DNA of 64,000 nucleotides from Sinisalibacter aestuarii (GCF_027923545.1 NZ_BROH01000016.1:46810-110809); one strand, 5' to 3'; numbered from the stretch's first letter, positions 36,252 through 46,305 are shown. The notes: generated by a model not told the origin, from the sequence alone. Program-made: numbers and translations.

Positions 36252-36330
36252 CGGGCAGCCACCTGCCCACGGCAAGCGTGGACATGGGACGGGCGCGATG
36301 CTTAACTGATGCCAGCGGCGGGAGGGAGCT

Positions 36331-37245
36331 GTGACGCGCGACATTCCAACCAGCATCGACGAGACCATCGCATTGTTGCAGGGGCAGGATTACGTCTGCG
36401 GCCGCGATCTCGGCACTGTCGCCTTTCTCGCGCTCAAGCTCGGCAAGCCGCTGTTTCTCGAAGGCGAAGCAGGCGTGGGCAAGACCGAGATTGCCAAGGC
36501 GCTCGCCACGGCGCTCGGGCGGCGGCTGATCCGGCTGCAATGCTATGAGGGGCTCGATGCCTCCAGCGCCATCTACGAGTGGAACTTTTCGGCCCAGATG
36601 ATCGCCATCCGCACCGCCGAGGCCACCCATATGGCCGACCGCGACGCGCTGCAGGACGAGCTTTTCACCGGCGATTTCCTGATCAAACGGCCCTTGTTGC
36701 AGGCGCTGGAGCCGCATCCCGAAGGGCCGCCGGTGCTGCTGATCGACGAGGTCGACCGGACCGATGAGCCGTTCGAGGCCTTCCTGCTGGAAGCGCTGAG
36801 CGATTTTCAGGTGACGATCCCGGAAATCGGCACGATCCGGGCGGAGGAGCCGCCGATCGTCATCCTCACCTCGAACCGCACCCGCGAGGTGCATGACGCG
36901 CTGAAGCGGCGCTGCCTCTACCATTGGGTCGACTACCCGGATTTCGAGACTGAAGTGGCGATCCTGCGCGCCCGCATTCCCGATTGCGCCGAAGCGCTCT
37001 CGCGCGAGGTGGTGGCCTTCGTCAGCCGGCTGCGTGGCGAAGATCTGTTCAAGAAGCCCGGCGTGGCCGAGGCGATTGACTGGGCGCAATGCCTGATCGC
37101 GCTCGACGTGCTCTCGCTCGATGCCGAACTGGTCAGCAACACGCTGGGCGCGCTGCTCAAGTATCAGGATGATATCGCCCGGATCGCCGGGTCGGAGGCG
37201 GCGCGCATTCTTGAGGAGGCACGCCTTGGCCTCGCCGCGGAGTGA
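36331..37245 (+). CDS. MoxR-type AAA+ ATPase (CoxD-like)
   Basis: 304 residues. Walker A GEAGVGKT (45-52), Walker B VLLIDEVDR (135-143) and sensor segment LTSNRTREVHDALKRRC. These ATPases pair with VWA proteins to insert metal or mature large enzymes; CoxD of Oligotropha is needed to build the CuSMo centre of CO dehydrogenase (family knowledge). GTG start at 36331 with GGGAGGGAG before it. Its end overlaps the VWA gene by 20 bases, and the cox structural genes follow, supporting a maturation role. Confidence 0.88.
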   Translation: MTRDIPTSIDETIALLQGQDYVCGRDLGTVAFLALKLGKPLFLEGEAGVGKTEIAKALATALGRRLIRLQCYEGLDASSAIYEWNFSAQMIAIRTAEATHMADRDALQDELFTGDFLIKRPLLQALEPHPEGPPVLLIDEVDRTDEPFEAFLLEALSDFQVTIPEIGTIRAEEPPIVILTSNRTREVHDALKRRCLYHWVDYPDFETEVAILRARIPDCAEALSREVVAFVSRLRGEDLFKKPGVAEAIDWAQCLIALDVLSLDAELVSNTLGALLKYQDDIARIAGSEAARILEEARLGLAAE

Positions 37246-38452
37246 CCCCACGCCGGGGCGGCTGGCCGAGAACGTGACGCATTTCGTCCATGCCCTGCGC
37301 CGCGCCGGGGTGAAGGTGGGTAGTTCGCAACTGCACACGGCGCTGGAGGCGGTGCAGGCCGCCGGCTTCACCCGGCGCGACGATTTCTACTGGGTGCTGC
37401 GCGCAACCCTGATCACCCGGCCCGAGCAGTTCGAGACCTTTCACCAGGTCTTCCGCATGTTCTGGCGCACGCCCGATTACATCGAGAAGATGATGGAGAT
37501 CATGCTGCCCGTCTTGCAGACGCTGGCGCCCGACCGGGGGCTGCCCAAGGCGGCGGAACGGCGCGCGCGTGAGGCGCTGGAGGAGAGCGACGGCGCCGGC
37601 GAGCCGCCCGCCGAGCGGCAGGAGCGGCAGGAGCTGGAGATGGATGCGCGGCTAAGCTGGTCGCAGGCCGAGGTGATCCGGGCCAAGGATTTCGAGCAGA
37701 TGTCGGCCGAGGAAATCGCCCGCGCCAGCACCGCGATCCGGAGCCTCGCGCTGCCCGCCCCGCCGCTCAGAACGCGCCGCATGGTGGCCGCTGCGCACGG
37801 CGCGCGGCCCGATATGCGCGCGATGCTGCGCCGCTCGCTGCGCCGTGGCGGCGAGGTCGACCGGCTGATGCATCACCGCCCCGGCACACGCCCGCCCGGC
37901 CTTGTGGTGTTGTGCGACGTATCGGGGTCGATGTCGGTCTATAGCCGGATGATGATGCATTTCCTCCACGCGCTGACATGGACGCCCAATTCAGGCTGGG
38001 GGCGGGTGCACGCCTTCACCTTCGGTACACGGCTGACCAACATCACCCGCGCGCTCGCGCACAAGGATGTGGACGAAGCGCTTGAGGCGCTGGGCCGCGA
38101 GGTGTCGGACTGGGAGGGCGGCACGCGGATCGGCGAGGCGCTGCACAGCTTCAACCGCGACTGGTCGCGCCGGGTGCTGGGGCAGGGGGCGGTGGTGATG
38201 CTGATCACCGACGGGCTGGAGCGCGGCGATCCCGACCAGCTTGGGCGCGAGGCCGAGCGCCTGGCGCTTTCCTGCCGCCGGCTGATCTGGCTGAACCCGC
38301 TGTTGCGCTGGGAGGCGTTCGAGCCGAAGGCGGGCGGCATCCGGGCGCTCTTGCCGCATGTCGACAGCTTTCATGCCTGCCATTCGCTCGACAGCATCGC
38401 CGATCTGACCCGCGCCCTCGCCACGGGCGGGGGAATGCGGCCGGCGCGCTAG
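37226..38452 (+). CDS. VWA-domain protein, CoxE-like
   Basis: 408 residues. The MIDAS metal site DVSGSM (231-236) sits in the C-terminal VWA-like domain; the N-terminal part (about 10-180) is the CoxE-type region with a charged low-complexity stretch (RQERQELEMD, about 131-140). I use the TTG at 37226 because GAGGAGG at 37213-37219 is correctly spaced; the ATG further upstream at 37121 would overlap MoxR by more than 120 bases. Partner of the MoxR ATPase in molybdenum-hydroxylase maturation (inference from family and order). Confidence 0.82.
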   Translation: MASPRSDPTPGRLAENVTHFVHALRRAGVKVGSSQLHTALEAVQAAGFTRRDDFYWVLRATLITRPEQFETFHQVFRMFWRTPDYIEKMMEIMLPVLQTLAPDRGLPKAAERRAREALEESDGAGEPPAERQERQELEMDARLSWSQAEVIRAKDFEQMSAEEIARASTAIRSLALPAPPLRTRRMVAAAHGARPDMRAMLRRSLRRGGEVDRLMHHRPGTRPPGLVVLCDVSGSMSVYSRMMMHFLHALTWTPNSGWGRVHAFTFGTRLTNITRALAHKDVDEALEALGREVSDWEGGTRIGEALHSFNRDWSRRVLGQGAVVMLITDGLERGDPDQLGREAERLALSCRRLIWLNPLLRWEAFEPKAGGIRALLPHVDSFHACHSLDSIADLTRALATGGGMRPAR

Positions 38453-38527
38453 GCGCGTGTTGCATCGAATCGGATAGCCGCGTTTTATCGTCTCATGTGC
38501 TGATTTGTCGCGATGGAGGGAGGCCGC

Positions 38528-38995
38528 GTGGACATCACGGGCGAATACAGGATCGCGGCGCCGCGCGTGACGGTCTGGGAGGCTCTCAACGACGAGAACG
38601 TGCTCAAGGCATGTTTGCCCGGCTGCGAAGAGATCGCCCGCACCTCGCAGACCACACTGACCGCCAAGCTGGTGCAGAAGATCGGGCCGGTGAAGGCCAA
38701 GTTTGACAGTGCGATCGAGCTGTCCGACATCGTGCCGCCGGAAAGTTACAGGATTCAGGGCGAGGGGCAGGGCGGCGTGGCCGGCTTCGCCAAGGGCGCC
38801 GCGAATGTGACGCTGGAGGAGGACGGCGACGAGACGATCCTGCGCTATAGCGCGCATGCCCAGGTCGGCGGCAAGCTGGCCCGGCTCGGCAGCCGGCTGA
38901 TCGACGCCACCGCCAAGAAGGTGGCGGGCCAGTTCTTCGACAATTTCCACAGCTATCTGCACCCTCAGGAGGGTGCCGCACCGCCGGAGGGCTGA
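38528..38995 (+). CDS. coxG: CoxG-family SRPBCC protein
   Basis: 155 residues, SRPBCC (START-like) lipid/hydrophobe-binding fold. The N-terminus DITGEYRI...VWEALNDENVLKACLPGCE is the CoxG signature. CoxG binds or recruits the CO dehydrogenase to membrane quinone in bacteria where it has been studied. The GTG at 38528 follows GGAGGGAGG at 38516-38524, so it is preferred to the ATG at 38513. The proline/glycine-rich end lacks the long membrane-binding tail of some CoxG proteins. Confidence 0.85.
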   Translation: MDITGEYRIAAPRVTVWEALNDENVLKACLPGCEEIARTSQTTLTAKLVQKIGPVKAKFDSAIELSDIVPPESYRIQGEGQGGVAGFAKGAANVTLEEDGDETILRYSAHAQVGGKLARLGSRLIDATAKKVAGQFFDNFHSYLHPQEGAAPPEG

Positions 38996-39055
38996 TCGCA
39001 CCGGCGGCGGTGTCAATGAACGCGGGCGACAGACCCGCTCACAGGGAGGAATGTT

Positions 39056-39529
39056 ATGACCGAAGTAACCATGACGGTGAACGGCAGGAAGGTCCGGCGC
39101 GATGTGCCGGACGAGACCTTGCTGTCGGAATTCCTGCGCGAGAGCCTGCGCCTCACCGGCACCCATGTCGGCTGCGACACCACGCAATGCGGCGCCTGCG
39201 TCGTGCATGTGAACGGCGCGGCGGTGAAATCCTGCTCGGCGCTCGCGGTGGCGCTCGACGGCGCCGAGGTCACCACCATCGAGGGGCTGGCGCCGAATGG
39301 CGAGCTGCACCCGATGCAGAAGGCGTTCAACGACAATCACGGGCTGCAATGCGGCTTCTGCACGCCGGGCATGATCATGACCAGCGTCGATATGGTCGAA
39401 AAGGCCAAGGCAGCGGGCAAGACGCTGACCGAGGCGGAAATCCGTCACGGGCTCGAAGGCAATATCTGCCGCTGCACCGGCTATCATAACATCGTCAAGG
39501 CCGTGGCTCAGGCCGCGCAAGAGATGTGA
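39056..39529 (+). CDS. coxS: Molybdenum hydroxylase small subunit, 2x[2Fe-2S]
   Basis: 157 residues, xanthine-oxidase-family iron-sulfur subunit. The plant-type cluster uses Cys40, Cys45, Cys48 and Cys60 ([10 protein letters not shown]...C); the second cluster uses Cys99, Cys102, Cys138 and Cys140 (QCGFCTPG...CRCTG). It passes electrons from the molybdenum site in the large subunit to FAD in the medium subunit. The order here is S-L-M. A GGGAGGA ribosome-binding site precedes the ATG. Confidence 0.92.
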   Translation: MTEVTMTVNGRKVRRDVPDETLLSEFLRESLRLTGTHVGCDTTQCGACVVHVNGAAVKSCSALAVALDGAEVTTIEGLAPNGELHPMQKAFNDNHGLQCGFCTPGMIMTSVDMVEKAKAAGKTLTEAEIRHGLEGNICRCTGYHNIVKAVAQAAQEM

Positions 39530-39545
39530 GCGGGAGGAGGATGAC

Positions 39546-41888
39546 ATGAACGTAGGAATCGGAGCCCGCGTCAAACGCAAGGAAGACAAGCGCTTCATCA
39601 CCGGCAAGGGCAAGTATACCGACGATGTGCGGGTGGAAAATCAGGCCTATGCGGCCTTTGTCCGCTCGCCGCACGCCCATGCGAAGGTGAAGGGCATCGA
39701 CAAGTCGGCGGCGCTGGCGATGGAGGGCGTGATCGACGTGCTCGATGGCGGCCAGCTGACCGGCGACGGTATCGGCAACATCATCTGCGGCTGGGCCGTC
39801 ACCTCGAAGGACGGCAGCCCGATGAATATGGGGCCGTGGTCGGCGCTGGCCACCGACCGGGTGCGCTATGTCGGCGACGCGGTGGCGGTGGTCATCGCCG
39901 AGAGCCAGGCGCTCGCCCGCATCGCCGCCGAGGCGGTGGAGGTGGAGTACGAGGTGCTGCCCGCCGTCGCCTCCGCCGCGAAGGCGCTGGCCGCAGGCGC
40001 GCCGCAGGTTCACGACAACGCCCCCGGCAACCTGATCTTCGACTGGGAGATCGGCGATGCGGCGGCGACCGACGCGGCGCTGGCGGGTGCCGCCCATGTG
40101 ACCGAGATCAGCCTGACCAACAATCGCCTCAGCCCGAACCCGATGGAACCGCGCTCGGCGGTGGCGATCTACGATGCGGCGGAGGAGCATTACACCCTCT
40201 ATACCACCAGCCAGAACCCGCATGTGGCCCGGCTGGTGCTGAGCGCCTTCTACAACGTCGCGCCCGAGCACAAGTTGCGGGTGATCGCGCCGGATGTGGG
40301 CGGCGGCTTCGGCTCGAAGATCTACATCTATCCCGAGGAGATCACCTGCCTTTGGGCCTCGATGAAAACCGGCCATTCGGTGAAATGGACGGGCGACCGC
40401 GCCGAGGCGTTCATGACCGACGCCCACGGGCGCGATCACGTCTCGACCGCGCGGATCGGCTTCGATGCGAACAACCGGATCACCGGCTTCAAGGTCGACA
40501 CGATTGCCAATTTCGGCGCCTATATGTCGCTGTTTTCTTCGGCGGTGCCGACCTACCTTTACGCCACGCTGCTCTCGGGCCAGTACGACATCGCCAATAT
40601 TCACGCCAATGTGCGCGCGGTCTACACCAACACCGTGCCGGTCGATGCCTATCGCGGCGCCGGGCGGCCCGAGGCGTGCTACCTCGTCGAGCGGATCATG
40701 GAAACGGCGGCCCGCGAGCTGGGGGTGGACCCGGCGGAGCTGCGCCGGATCAACTTCATCCGCGCCTTTCCGCACCAGACGCCGGTGATCATGAATTACG
40801 ATATCGGCGATTTCGAAGCCAATCTCGATCAGGCGATGGCGGCTGCCGATGTGGCGGGCTTTGCCGCCCGCAAGGCCGAAGCGGCGGGGCGCGGCAAGCT
40901 GCGGGGGCTTGGCTACAGCTCCTATATCGAAGCCTGCGGCATCGCCCCATCGGCGGCGGTGGGCTCGCTCGGCGCGGGTGTTGGCCTGTGGGAGAGCGCC
41001 GAGGTCCGGGTGAACCCGGTGGGCACCATCGAGATTCTCACCGGCTCGCATTCACACGGCCAGGGCCATGAGACGACCTTTGCCCAGATCGTCGCCGAAC
41101 GCTTCGGCCTGCCGATCGAGAACGTTGCCATCGTGCATGGCGACACCGACAAGGTCCAATTCGGCATGGGCACCTACGGGTCGCGCTCCGGCGCGGTCGG
41201 CATGTCGGCCATCGTCAAGGCGATGGACAAGGTCGAGGCCAAGGTGAAGAAGATCGCCGCCCATGTGCTGGAAGCCAGCGAAGACGATATCGTCATCGAG
41301 GGCGGCGAGGTGAAGGTGGCGGGCACCGACAAGGCGATGGGCTGGCACGAGGTCGGTCTGGCCGCCTATACCGCCCACAACCTGCCGCCCGAAATGGAGC
41401 CGGGGCTGAAGGAAAGCGCCTTCTACGATCCGGCCAACTTCACCTTCCCGGCAGGCACCTATATCTGCGAAGTCGAGGTCGATCCCGAGACGGGCACGGT
41501 CGAGATCGTGCAATTCACCGCCTCGGACGATTTCGGCACGATCATCAACCCGATGATCGTCGAGGGGCAGGTGCATGGCGGCATCGCCCAGGGGGTCGGT
41601 CAGGCACTGCTCGAACAGGTGGTCTATGACGACGACGCGCAGCTCATCACCGGCAGCTTCATGGACTACGCCATGCCGCGCGCCGACGATCTGCCGTCCT
41701 ACAACGTCAACCATGCAAGCACGATCTGCCCCAACAACCCGCTGGGGATGAAGGGCTGCGGCGAGGCCGGGGCCATCGGCTCGCCGCCCGCCGTGATCAA
41801 CGCGATCACCGACGCCATCGGCAACAACAATCTCGCCATGCCCGCGACGCCGCTCGCCGTGTGGAAAGCTATCCAGGCGGCCGGATAA
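39546..41888 (+). CDS. coxL: Molybdenum hydroxylase large subunit, form II CoxL type
   Basis: 780 residues, Mo-pterin subunit of the aerobic CO dehydrogenase / xanthine oxidase family. The active-site loop AYRGAGR (368-374) is the form II signature; genuine CO oxidisers of form I have AYxCSFR with the Cys that binds copper, which is absent here. The catalytic Glu740 lies in [20 protein letters not shown] (250-258) is one of the cofactor-binding glycine loops. Form II enzymes may oxidise CO poorly or another small substrate, so the product name should be kept open. The overlapping accessory genes (MoxR, CoxE, CoxG) support full maturation. Confidence 0.9.
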   Translation: MNVGIGARVKRKEDKRFITGKGKYTDDVRVENQAYAAFVRSPHAHAKVKGIDKSAALAMEGVIDVLDGGQLTGDGIGNIICGWAVTSKDGSPMNMGPWSALATDRVRYVGDAVAVVIAESQALARIAAEAVEVEYEVLPAVASAAKALAAGAPQVHDNAPGNLIFDWEIGDAAATDAALAGAAHVTEISLTNNRLSPNPMEPRSAVAIYDAAEEHYTLYTTSQNPHVARLVLSAFYNVAPEHKLRVIAPDVGGGFGSKIYIYPEEITCLWASMKTGHSVKWTGDRAEAFMTDAHGRDHVSTARIGFDANNRITGFKVDTIANFGAYMSLFSSAVPTYLYATLLSGQYDIANIHANVRAVYTNTVPVDAYRGAGRPEACYLVERIMETAARELGVDPAELRRINFIRAFPHQTPVIMNYDIGDFEANLDQAMAAADVAGFAARKAEAAGRGKLRGLGYSSYIEACGIAPSAAVGSLGAGVGLWESAEVRVNPVGTIEILTGSHSHGQGHETTFAQIVAERFGLPIENVAIVHGDTDKVQFGMGTYGSRSGAVGMSAIVKAMDKVEAKVKKIAAHVLEASEDDIVIEGGEVKVAGTDKAMGWHEVGLAAYTAHNLPPEMEPGLKESAFYDPANFTFPAGTYICEVEVDPETGTVEIVQFTASDDFGTIINPMIVEGQVHGGIAQGVGQALLEQVVYDDDAQLITGSFMDYAMPRADDLPSYNVNHASTICPNNPLGMKGCGEAGAIGSPPAVINAITDAIGNNNLAMPATPLAVWKAIQAAG

Positions 41889-41901
41889 GGGAGGACCAGC
41901 C

Positions 41902-42684
41902 ATGTATCCGCTGAAATACCACAAGCCGGCCGCACTGGCCGATGCCATCGCTGCCCTCGGTGCGGGCGAAGAAGCCAAGGTGCTCGCCGGCGGGCAGACC
42001 CTGCTTGCGACGATGAAACAGCACCTCGCGGCCCCCACCGATCTTGTCGACATTCGTGGGCTGTCGCTCTCGGGGATCAGTGCTGCGGGCGGAGACGTTA
42101 CCGTCGGGGCCACCACCACCCATGCGGAGGTGGCGGCGAGCGGCGAGGTGCATCCCGCCGTTGCCGTGCTGGCCGCCGGGATCGGCGATCCGCTGGTGCG
42201 CAACATGGGCACGATTGGTGGCTCCATCGCCAATAACGACCCGGCGGCGGATTATCCGGCGGCGGTGCTCGGCATGGGCGCCACCGTGGTGACCAATACT
42301 CGTGAGATCGCGGCAGACGACTACTTCGGGGGTCTGTTCACCACCGCGCTGGAGGAGGGGGAGATCATCACAGCCGTGCGGTTCCCCAATGTCGAGCGCG
42401 CGGGTTACGCCAAGTTCAAACAGCCCGCCTCACGCTTCTGCCTCGTCGGTGTCTTCGTCGCCAAAACGGCGGATGGCGCGCGGGTGGCGGTGACCGGTGC
42501 GGGCGAGGACGGGGTGTTCCGCCACGAGGGGCTGGAAGCCGCGCTTTCGGCCAACTGGTCGCCCGAAGCGGTGGAGGCGGTCACGGTCTCGCCGGATGGC
42601 CTCATGTCCGACATTCACGGCGATGCCGAATACCGCGCCAATCTGATCAAGGTCATGGCCCGGCGCGCGGTCGCCGTGAGCTGA
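41902..42684 (+). CDS. coxM: Molybdenum hydroxylase medium subunit, FAD-binding
   Basis: 260 residues, CoxM-type flavoprotein of the PCMH fold. The FAD pyrophosphate loops AGGQTL (about 29-34) and [18 protein letters not shown] (about 110-127) are conserved. It starts 13 bases after the large subunit with GGGAGGA. Somewhat shorter than Oligotropha CoxM (288). Electron acceptor is likely the quinone pool via CoxG-linked docking (family knowledge). Confidence 0.92.
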   Translation: MYPLKYHKPAALADAIAALGAGEEAKVLAGGQTLLATMKQHLAAPTDLVDIRGLSLSGISAAGGDVTVGATTTHAEVAASGEVHPAVAVLAAGIGDPLVRNMGTIGGSIANNDPAADYPAAVLGMGATVVTNTREIAADDYFGGLFTTALEEGEIITAVRFPNVERAGYAKFKQPASRFCLVGVFVAKTADGARVAVTGAGEDGVFRHEGLEAALSANWSPEAVEAVTVSPDGLMSDIHGDAEYRANLIKVMARRAVAVS

Positions 42685-42699
42685 GCGCCTGAGAGACAC

Positions 42700-42730
42700 A
42701 CCGCGCCCGCATCACCGGTGCGGGCGCGGT
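42700..42730 (+). terminator. Strong hairpin after the cox operon
   Basis: Perfect 12-bp stem ACCGCGCCCGCA / TGCGGGCGCGGT (42700-42711 and 42719-42730) with a seven-base loop, just 15 bases after the coxM stop. No T run follows, so it may be a Rho-assisted terminator or a 3'-end stabiliser that lowers expression of the following GlcG-like gene. Confidence 0.55.
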
Positions 42731-42793
42731 ATGCTTGCGCCACCCGGCCGACGCGGTGCGCCGGTTGTCGACGCGCGATAGAAAGGGGAGAAC

Positions 42794-43222
42794 ATGACCA
42801 GCCACATCCGGCTTGAGATCACGCCCGCGGCGGCGATGGGGTTGGTGCAGGGCGCCCTCGACCACGCCCGCGCAAATGGCTGGGAGGTGGCGGTGGCGGT
42901 CGTCGATCCTTACGGCTACCTCGTCGCCTTTGGCCGGAGCGACAATGCCTCGCCGCCGGTGGGCGAGTTTGCCATCGACAAAGCCTACACCGCCGGCACC
43001 TTGCGACGATCGTCCAAATCCTTCGGTGAGCGTATGGCCTCCAGCCCGAGGCTCAGCCTTGGCCTGGGCAGCCGGCCACGCCTCATGGCCTGGGGCGGCG
43101 GCGTTGCGGTGGTTGAGGGCGAGACCTGTATCGGCGGGCTCGGCGTGTCGGGCGCGCAGGAGCACGAGGATATTGCCTGCGCTGAGGCGGCGCTGCGCGC
43201 CTTGGGGCTGGGCGCCGGTTAG
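42794..43222 (+). CDS. GlcG/HbpS family haem-binding-like protein
   Basis: 142 residues, GlcG/HbpS domain over almost the whole length (VAVVDPYGYLVAFGRSDNA, about 34-52; GGGVAVVEGETCIGGLGVSGA near the end). No signal peptide is visible, so it is cytoplasmic. Family members bind haem, metals or small cofactors and often sit beside oxidoreductase operons without a clear function. It follows the cox genes after a strong hairpin and has AAAGGGGAG in front of the ATG. Confidence 0.82.
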   Translation: MTSHIRLEITPAAAMGLVQGALDHARANGWEVAVAVVDPYGYLVAFGRSDNASPPVGEFAIDKAYTAGTLRRSSKSFGERMASSPRLSLGLGSRPRLMAWGGGVAVVEGETCIGGLGVSGAQEHEDIACAEAALRALGLGAG

Positions 43223-43235
43223 CGTCGGGGCGGGA

Positions 43236-43871
43236 TCACAGCTCGACGCAGACCAGCCGCAGGATCGTTTCGATGTTGAAGCGCAGCCGTTCGTCGAGCG
43301 CGTCGGCGGCCATCAGATCGCGCTGAAACACGATTGAGCCGGTGAACCGGTTGGTGAGGTAGTAATACCCGATGGCGGCAATGGTGATGTTGAGCTGAAC
43401 CGGGTCGATGCCGGGGCGAAAGGCGCCTTCGGCGGTGCCGCGCTCAAGCAGCCGGGCGACCATGTCGACAAAACGGCGGCTGACCTTCTCGATCATCTGC
43501 GACTTCTTCAGGTGCCGCGCCTTGTGCAGGTTCTCGCTGTTCACCAGCGTGATGAATTCGGGGTTCTTGAGGTAGTAAGTCCAGGTGAACCGCACCAGCT
43601 TTTCCAGCGCCTCGCGCGGCGGGATGTTGTTGAGTTCGAGTTTCTGCTCGGCGGTCCTGATATCTATATAGGCCTCTTCGAGCACGATCTGGAACAGATC
43701 TTCCTTGTTGCCGAAGTAGTGGTAGATCATCCGCTTGTTGGCTTTCGCCCGGTCGGCGATGACGTCGACCCGCGCGCCGGCAAGCCCGTTCTTGGCGAAT
43801 TCCTTTTTCGCGGCGGCCAGAATGCGTGCCTTGGTTGCCTCGGCATCGCGCTGTTTTGCTGGTTTGTCCAA
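43236..43871 (-). CDS. TetR family transcriptional regulator
   Basis: 211 residues. The N-terminal helix-turn-helix spans about 15-60 (ILAAAKKEFAKNGLAGARVDVIA, then RMIYHYFGNKEDLF). The C-terminal ligand-binding domain is of the type with ALEKLVRFTWTYYLKNPEF. It is divergent from the sugar ABC operon. Its likely operator GTAACY-N4-RGTTAC occurs at six promoters downstream (44.0, 49.8, 53.9 twice, 59.4 and 59.5 kb), which makes this the master repressor of the region. Only a half-site (GGTTAT, 43887-43892) is near its own start. Confidence 0.9.
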   Translation of the reverse strand: MDKPAKQRDAEATKARILAAAKKEFAKNGLAGARVDVIADRAKANKRMIYHYFGNKEDLFQIVLEEAYIDIRTAEQKLELNNIPPREALEKLVRFTWTYYLKNPEFITLVNSENLHKARHLKKSQMIEKVSRRFVDMVARLLERGTAEGAFRPGIDPVQLNITIAAIGYYYLTNRFTGSIVFQRDLMAADALDERLRFNIETILRLVCVEL

Positions 43872-43996
43872 AATCCGGCCTCACTTGGTTATCGTCACTG
43901 TGCCCGCGGAGTTCTAGCCGATTGGCAGGGGCGTGGTCAAAATCAGAGTTTTGCCGGCTCATCGCGCCAGCCTCACGACGAATACTGCCATAGGGC

Positions 43997-44035
43997 TTGA
44001 CGATTCGGCAAACAAGGAAGTAACTAGTTAGTGCG
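43997..44035 (+). promoter_or_regulatory. Promoter and imperfect TetR operator of the sugar ABC operon
   Basis: TTGACG (43997-44002) and, 18 bases later, TAACTA (44021-44026) form a plausible -35/-10 pair. The -10 overlaps GTAACT-AGTT-AGTGCG (44020-44035), the least perfect copy of the operator, whose core TAACTAGTTA is itself a 10-bp palindrome. A repressor here would block the polymerase directly. The ABC gene starts about 105 bases further on. Confidence 0.55.
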
Positions 44036-44142
44036 TTAGTCTGCGGAGGTGCAGACTTGCTTCAACAAGAATGCGCCGATTTGCCGGGGGGCGAGTGCCC
44101 TGCGCGAATATCGACCCGGCACCTTGAAACGGGAGGACCTAC

Positions 44143-45252
44143 ATGTCGTTTATCAAGAAGCATATTGAACAGGAGAAGCTGAACCGGCGGAATTTTCTGT
44201 TCGCATCCGCCGCCGGTCTGGGCAGTTTTGCTGCGGCCGGGATGTTCGGACCCGGCATGGCCCGCGCGGCAATCACCGATCCGACGATTGCCTGGAGCTA
44301 CCGCAACCGCACCAACCCGTACTGGAATGAAATCGTATCGGGCGGCGAGGCCTTCGTGCAGAGCCTCGGCATGTCGAAGGACGCGCTGACCCACCTGATC
44401 AACGAAGGCTCTTCGGAGAAAGCGCTTGCCGATGTGAAGGCGCTTCTGGCGCGCACCAACGGCCAGCTCGCGCTCGCCATCGACACCAACGATGCGCCGA
44501 ACTGCCGCCCCGTGGTCGAGGCCGTGGCCGAGGCGGGCGGCTATGTCTCGACGATCTGGAACAAGACCGACGATCTGCACCCGTGGGACTTTGGCGACAA
44601 CTATGTCAGCCACATGACCTGGTCGGACGAAAAGCCCGCCGAGGAAACCGCGCGCATCCTGCTCGAAGCGATGGGCGGCAAGGGCGGGGTGGTCCATCTG
44701 GGCGGCATCGCGTCGAACAACCCGGCCATCGAGCGCCTGCAGGGCCTCAGGAACGCGCTTGTGGATTATCCCGATGTCGAGCTTCTGGCCGCCGAGCCGG
44801 CCGACTGGGACACCCAGAAGGCCAATCAGGTCATGTCGGGTTTCCTCACCCGCTTCGGCGACGAGATCACGGGCGTGCATTGTGCCAACGATACCATCGC
44901 CTATGGTGTGATCGAGGCGCTGCGGGCCGAGGGCATCGAGGATATGCCGATCGTGTCCTATGACGGCAACCCGCAGGCTGTGCAACTGGTGGCCGAGCGC
45001 AAGATCCTCGCGACGGTGTTCACCAACCCGCACTGGGGTGGGGGCATCACCGCGTCGCTGGCCTATCACGCCGCGACGGGTGCGTTCAAACCCTCCGAGG
45101 AGCCGAACGAGCACCGCGAGTTCTACGGGCCGACGATCATGGTCACGCCCGAAGATGCGGCCGAGTTCAAAGCCAGCTACCTCGACAGCGTGCCGAGCTA
45201 TGACTGGGCCGATTTCTGGGGGCCGACCAACGGCCAGATCCAGTATAAGTAA
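44143..45252 (+). CDS. Sugar ABC transporter periplasmic binding protein (Tat-type signal)
   Basis: 369 residues, RbsB-like periplasmic binding protein of the type I fold (Peripla_BP_4). The N-terminus has a twin-arginine signal, LNRRNFLF (13-20), followed by a mild hydrophobic stretch and an AxA-type site (ARAA, 40-43). Core segments VHCANDTIAYGVIEALRAEG and DGNPQAVQLVAE are hinge and ligand-side signatures of sugar/polyol binders. The Tat route implies export in folded form, rare for this family. First gene of the ABC operon. Ligand unknown; a polyol or sugar-like compound is expected from the family. Confidence 0.88.
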   Translation: MSFIKKHIEQEKLNRRNFLFASAAGLGSFAAAGMFGPGMARAAITDPTIAWSYRNRTNPYWNEIVSGGEAFVQSLGMSKDALTHLINEGSSEKALADVKALLARTNGQLALAIDTNDAPNCRPVVEAVAEAGGYVSTIWNKTDDLHPWDFGDNYVSHMTWSDEKPAEETARILLEAMGGKGGVVHLGGIASNNPAIERLQGLRNALVDYPDVELLAAEPADWDTQKANQVMSGFLTRFGDEITGVHCANDTIAYGVIEALRAEGIEDMPIVSYDGNPQAVQLVAERKILATVFTNPHWGGGITASLAYHAATGAFKPSEEPNEHREFYGPTIMVTPEDAAEFKASYLDSVPSYDWADFWGPTNGQIQYK

Positions 45253-45330
45253 TGGATAACAAAGTGCGCGGCTGCCAAGGTGGCCGCGCACCCGTCTGAC
45301 AATTCCGCCATTCAAGCCTGGGAGGAGCGT

Positions 45331-46296
45331 GTGAACGGTATCCTGAAACGGGAGGCCCTCGTGAAGTGGGCCCCGCTGATCGTTCTGCTGGTCCTGATCC
45401 TGTTGTTCACCGTGCTGGAGCCGCGCTTCTTTTCGGTGCGCAACCTCGCACGGATCGCAATCTCGTCGACCCCGGCCCTGATGGTCGCTCTGGGGGTGAC
45501 CTTCATCATCATCATGGGCTCAATCGACCTGTCGATGGAGGGAACGGTCTCGGTAACCGCCGTGGTCTTCGCCTTCGCCTTTCTGGCCTTGGGCGGTACG
45601 GTTCTGAGCTGGGCCTGGCTGGCGCTACCGCTGGCTATTCTGGTTGGTGCCGTCGTCGGTTTCATCAACGGGCTCGTGCACGTCAAGCTCAGGATCCCCT
45701 CGTTCATGGCATCGCTCGCGATGGGGTTTGTCGGCACCGGGTTTGCCCTGCTGCTCACCGGCGGCGATCGCATCCGGGTGGAAGACGAGGTGTTTCGCGG
45801 CCTGCTGACGGAGCGGTGGCTGGGCTTTCCCGTCATGGTCTATGTGGCGGCCTTGTTCCTGCTCATCGGCTGGTTCATCCAGGCCAAGACGACGCTTGGC
45901 CGCAACTTCTATGCGGTCGGCGGCGGCGAGGAGCTTGCTCATGCCTCGGGGCTGAACGTCAACCGTGTGCGCATCCTGGGCTTTACCCTTGCCGGCATGT
46001 TCTACGCCGTCGGCGCGCTGATGGCGGTGGGGCGGATCGGCATCGCCGAAACCGCGACGGGCAACAACTTCATGTTCATGTCGATCACCTCGGTGGTTGT
46101 CGGCGGCACCGCGCTCTGGGGCGGGATCGGCGGGGTCTGGAACACGCTGGTGGGGGTGCTGATCGTCAATGTGATCGGCAACGGCATGGTGGTGATCGGG
46201 CTGCCCGGCTACGTCCAGGACGCCGTGCTCGGCCTTCTGGTGATCGTCGCGGTGGTGCTGTCGACCGACCGCAAATCCATCAGCTTCGTGAAATAG
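45331..46296 (+). CDS. Sugar ABC transporter permease (RbsC-like), first
   Basis: 321 residues, eight to ten membrane helices, BPD_transp_2 family. The region LGVTFIIIMGSIDLSMEGTV carries the G-x-IDLS motif of ribose-type permeases. I use the GTG at 45331, which is preceded by GGGAGGAG; the open frame starting at 45280 has no ribosome-binding site. The last residues and the ATPase start are nine bases apart. Together with the permease at 47821 it forms a heterodimeric channel. Confidence 0.88.
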   Translation: MNGILKREALVKWAPLIVLLVLILLFTVLEPRFFSVRNLARIAISSTPALMVALGVTFIIIMGSIDLSMEGTVSVTAVVFAFAFLALGGTVLSWAWLALPLAILVGAVVGFINGLVHVKLRIPSFMASLAMGFVGTGFALLLTGGDRIRVEDEVFRGLLTERWLGFPVMVYVAALFLLIGWFIQAKTTLGRNFYAVGGGEELAHASGLNVNRVRILGFTLAGMFYAVGALMAVGRIGIAETATGNNFMFMSITSVVVGGTALWGGIGGVWNTLVGVLIVNVIGNGMVVIGLPGYVQDAVLGLLVIVAVVLSTDRKSISFVK

Positions 46297-46305
46297 GGGC
46301 GGGTC

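Noticed and set aside
43877..43892. Possible autoregulatory TetR operator near its own start
   Set aside because: Only one half-site (GGTTAT) matches; the other half (GGCCTC) does not.
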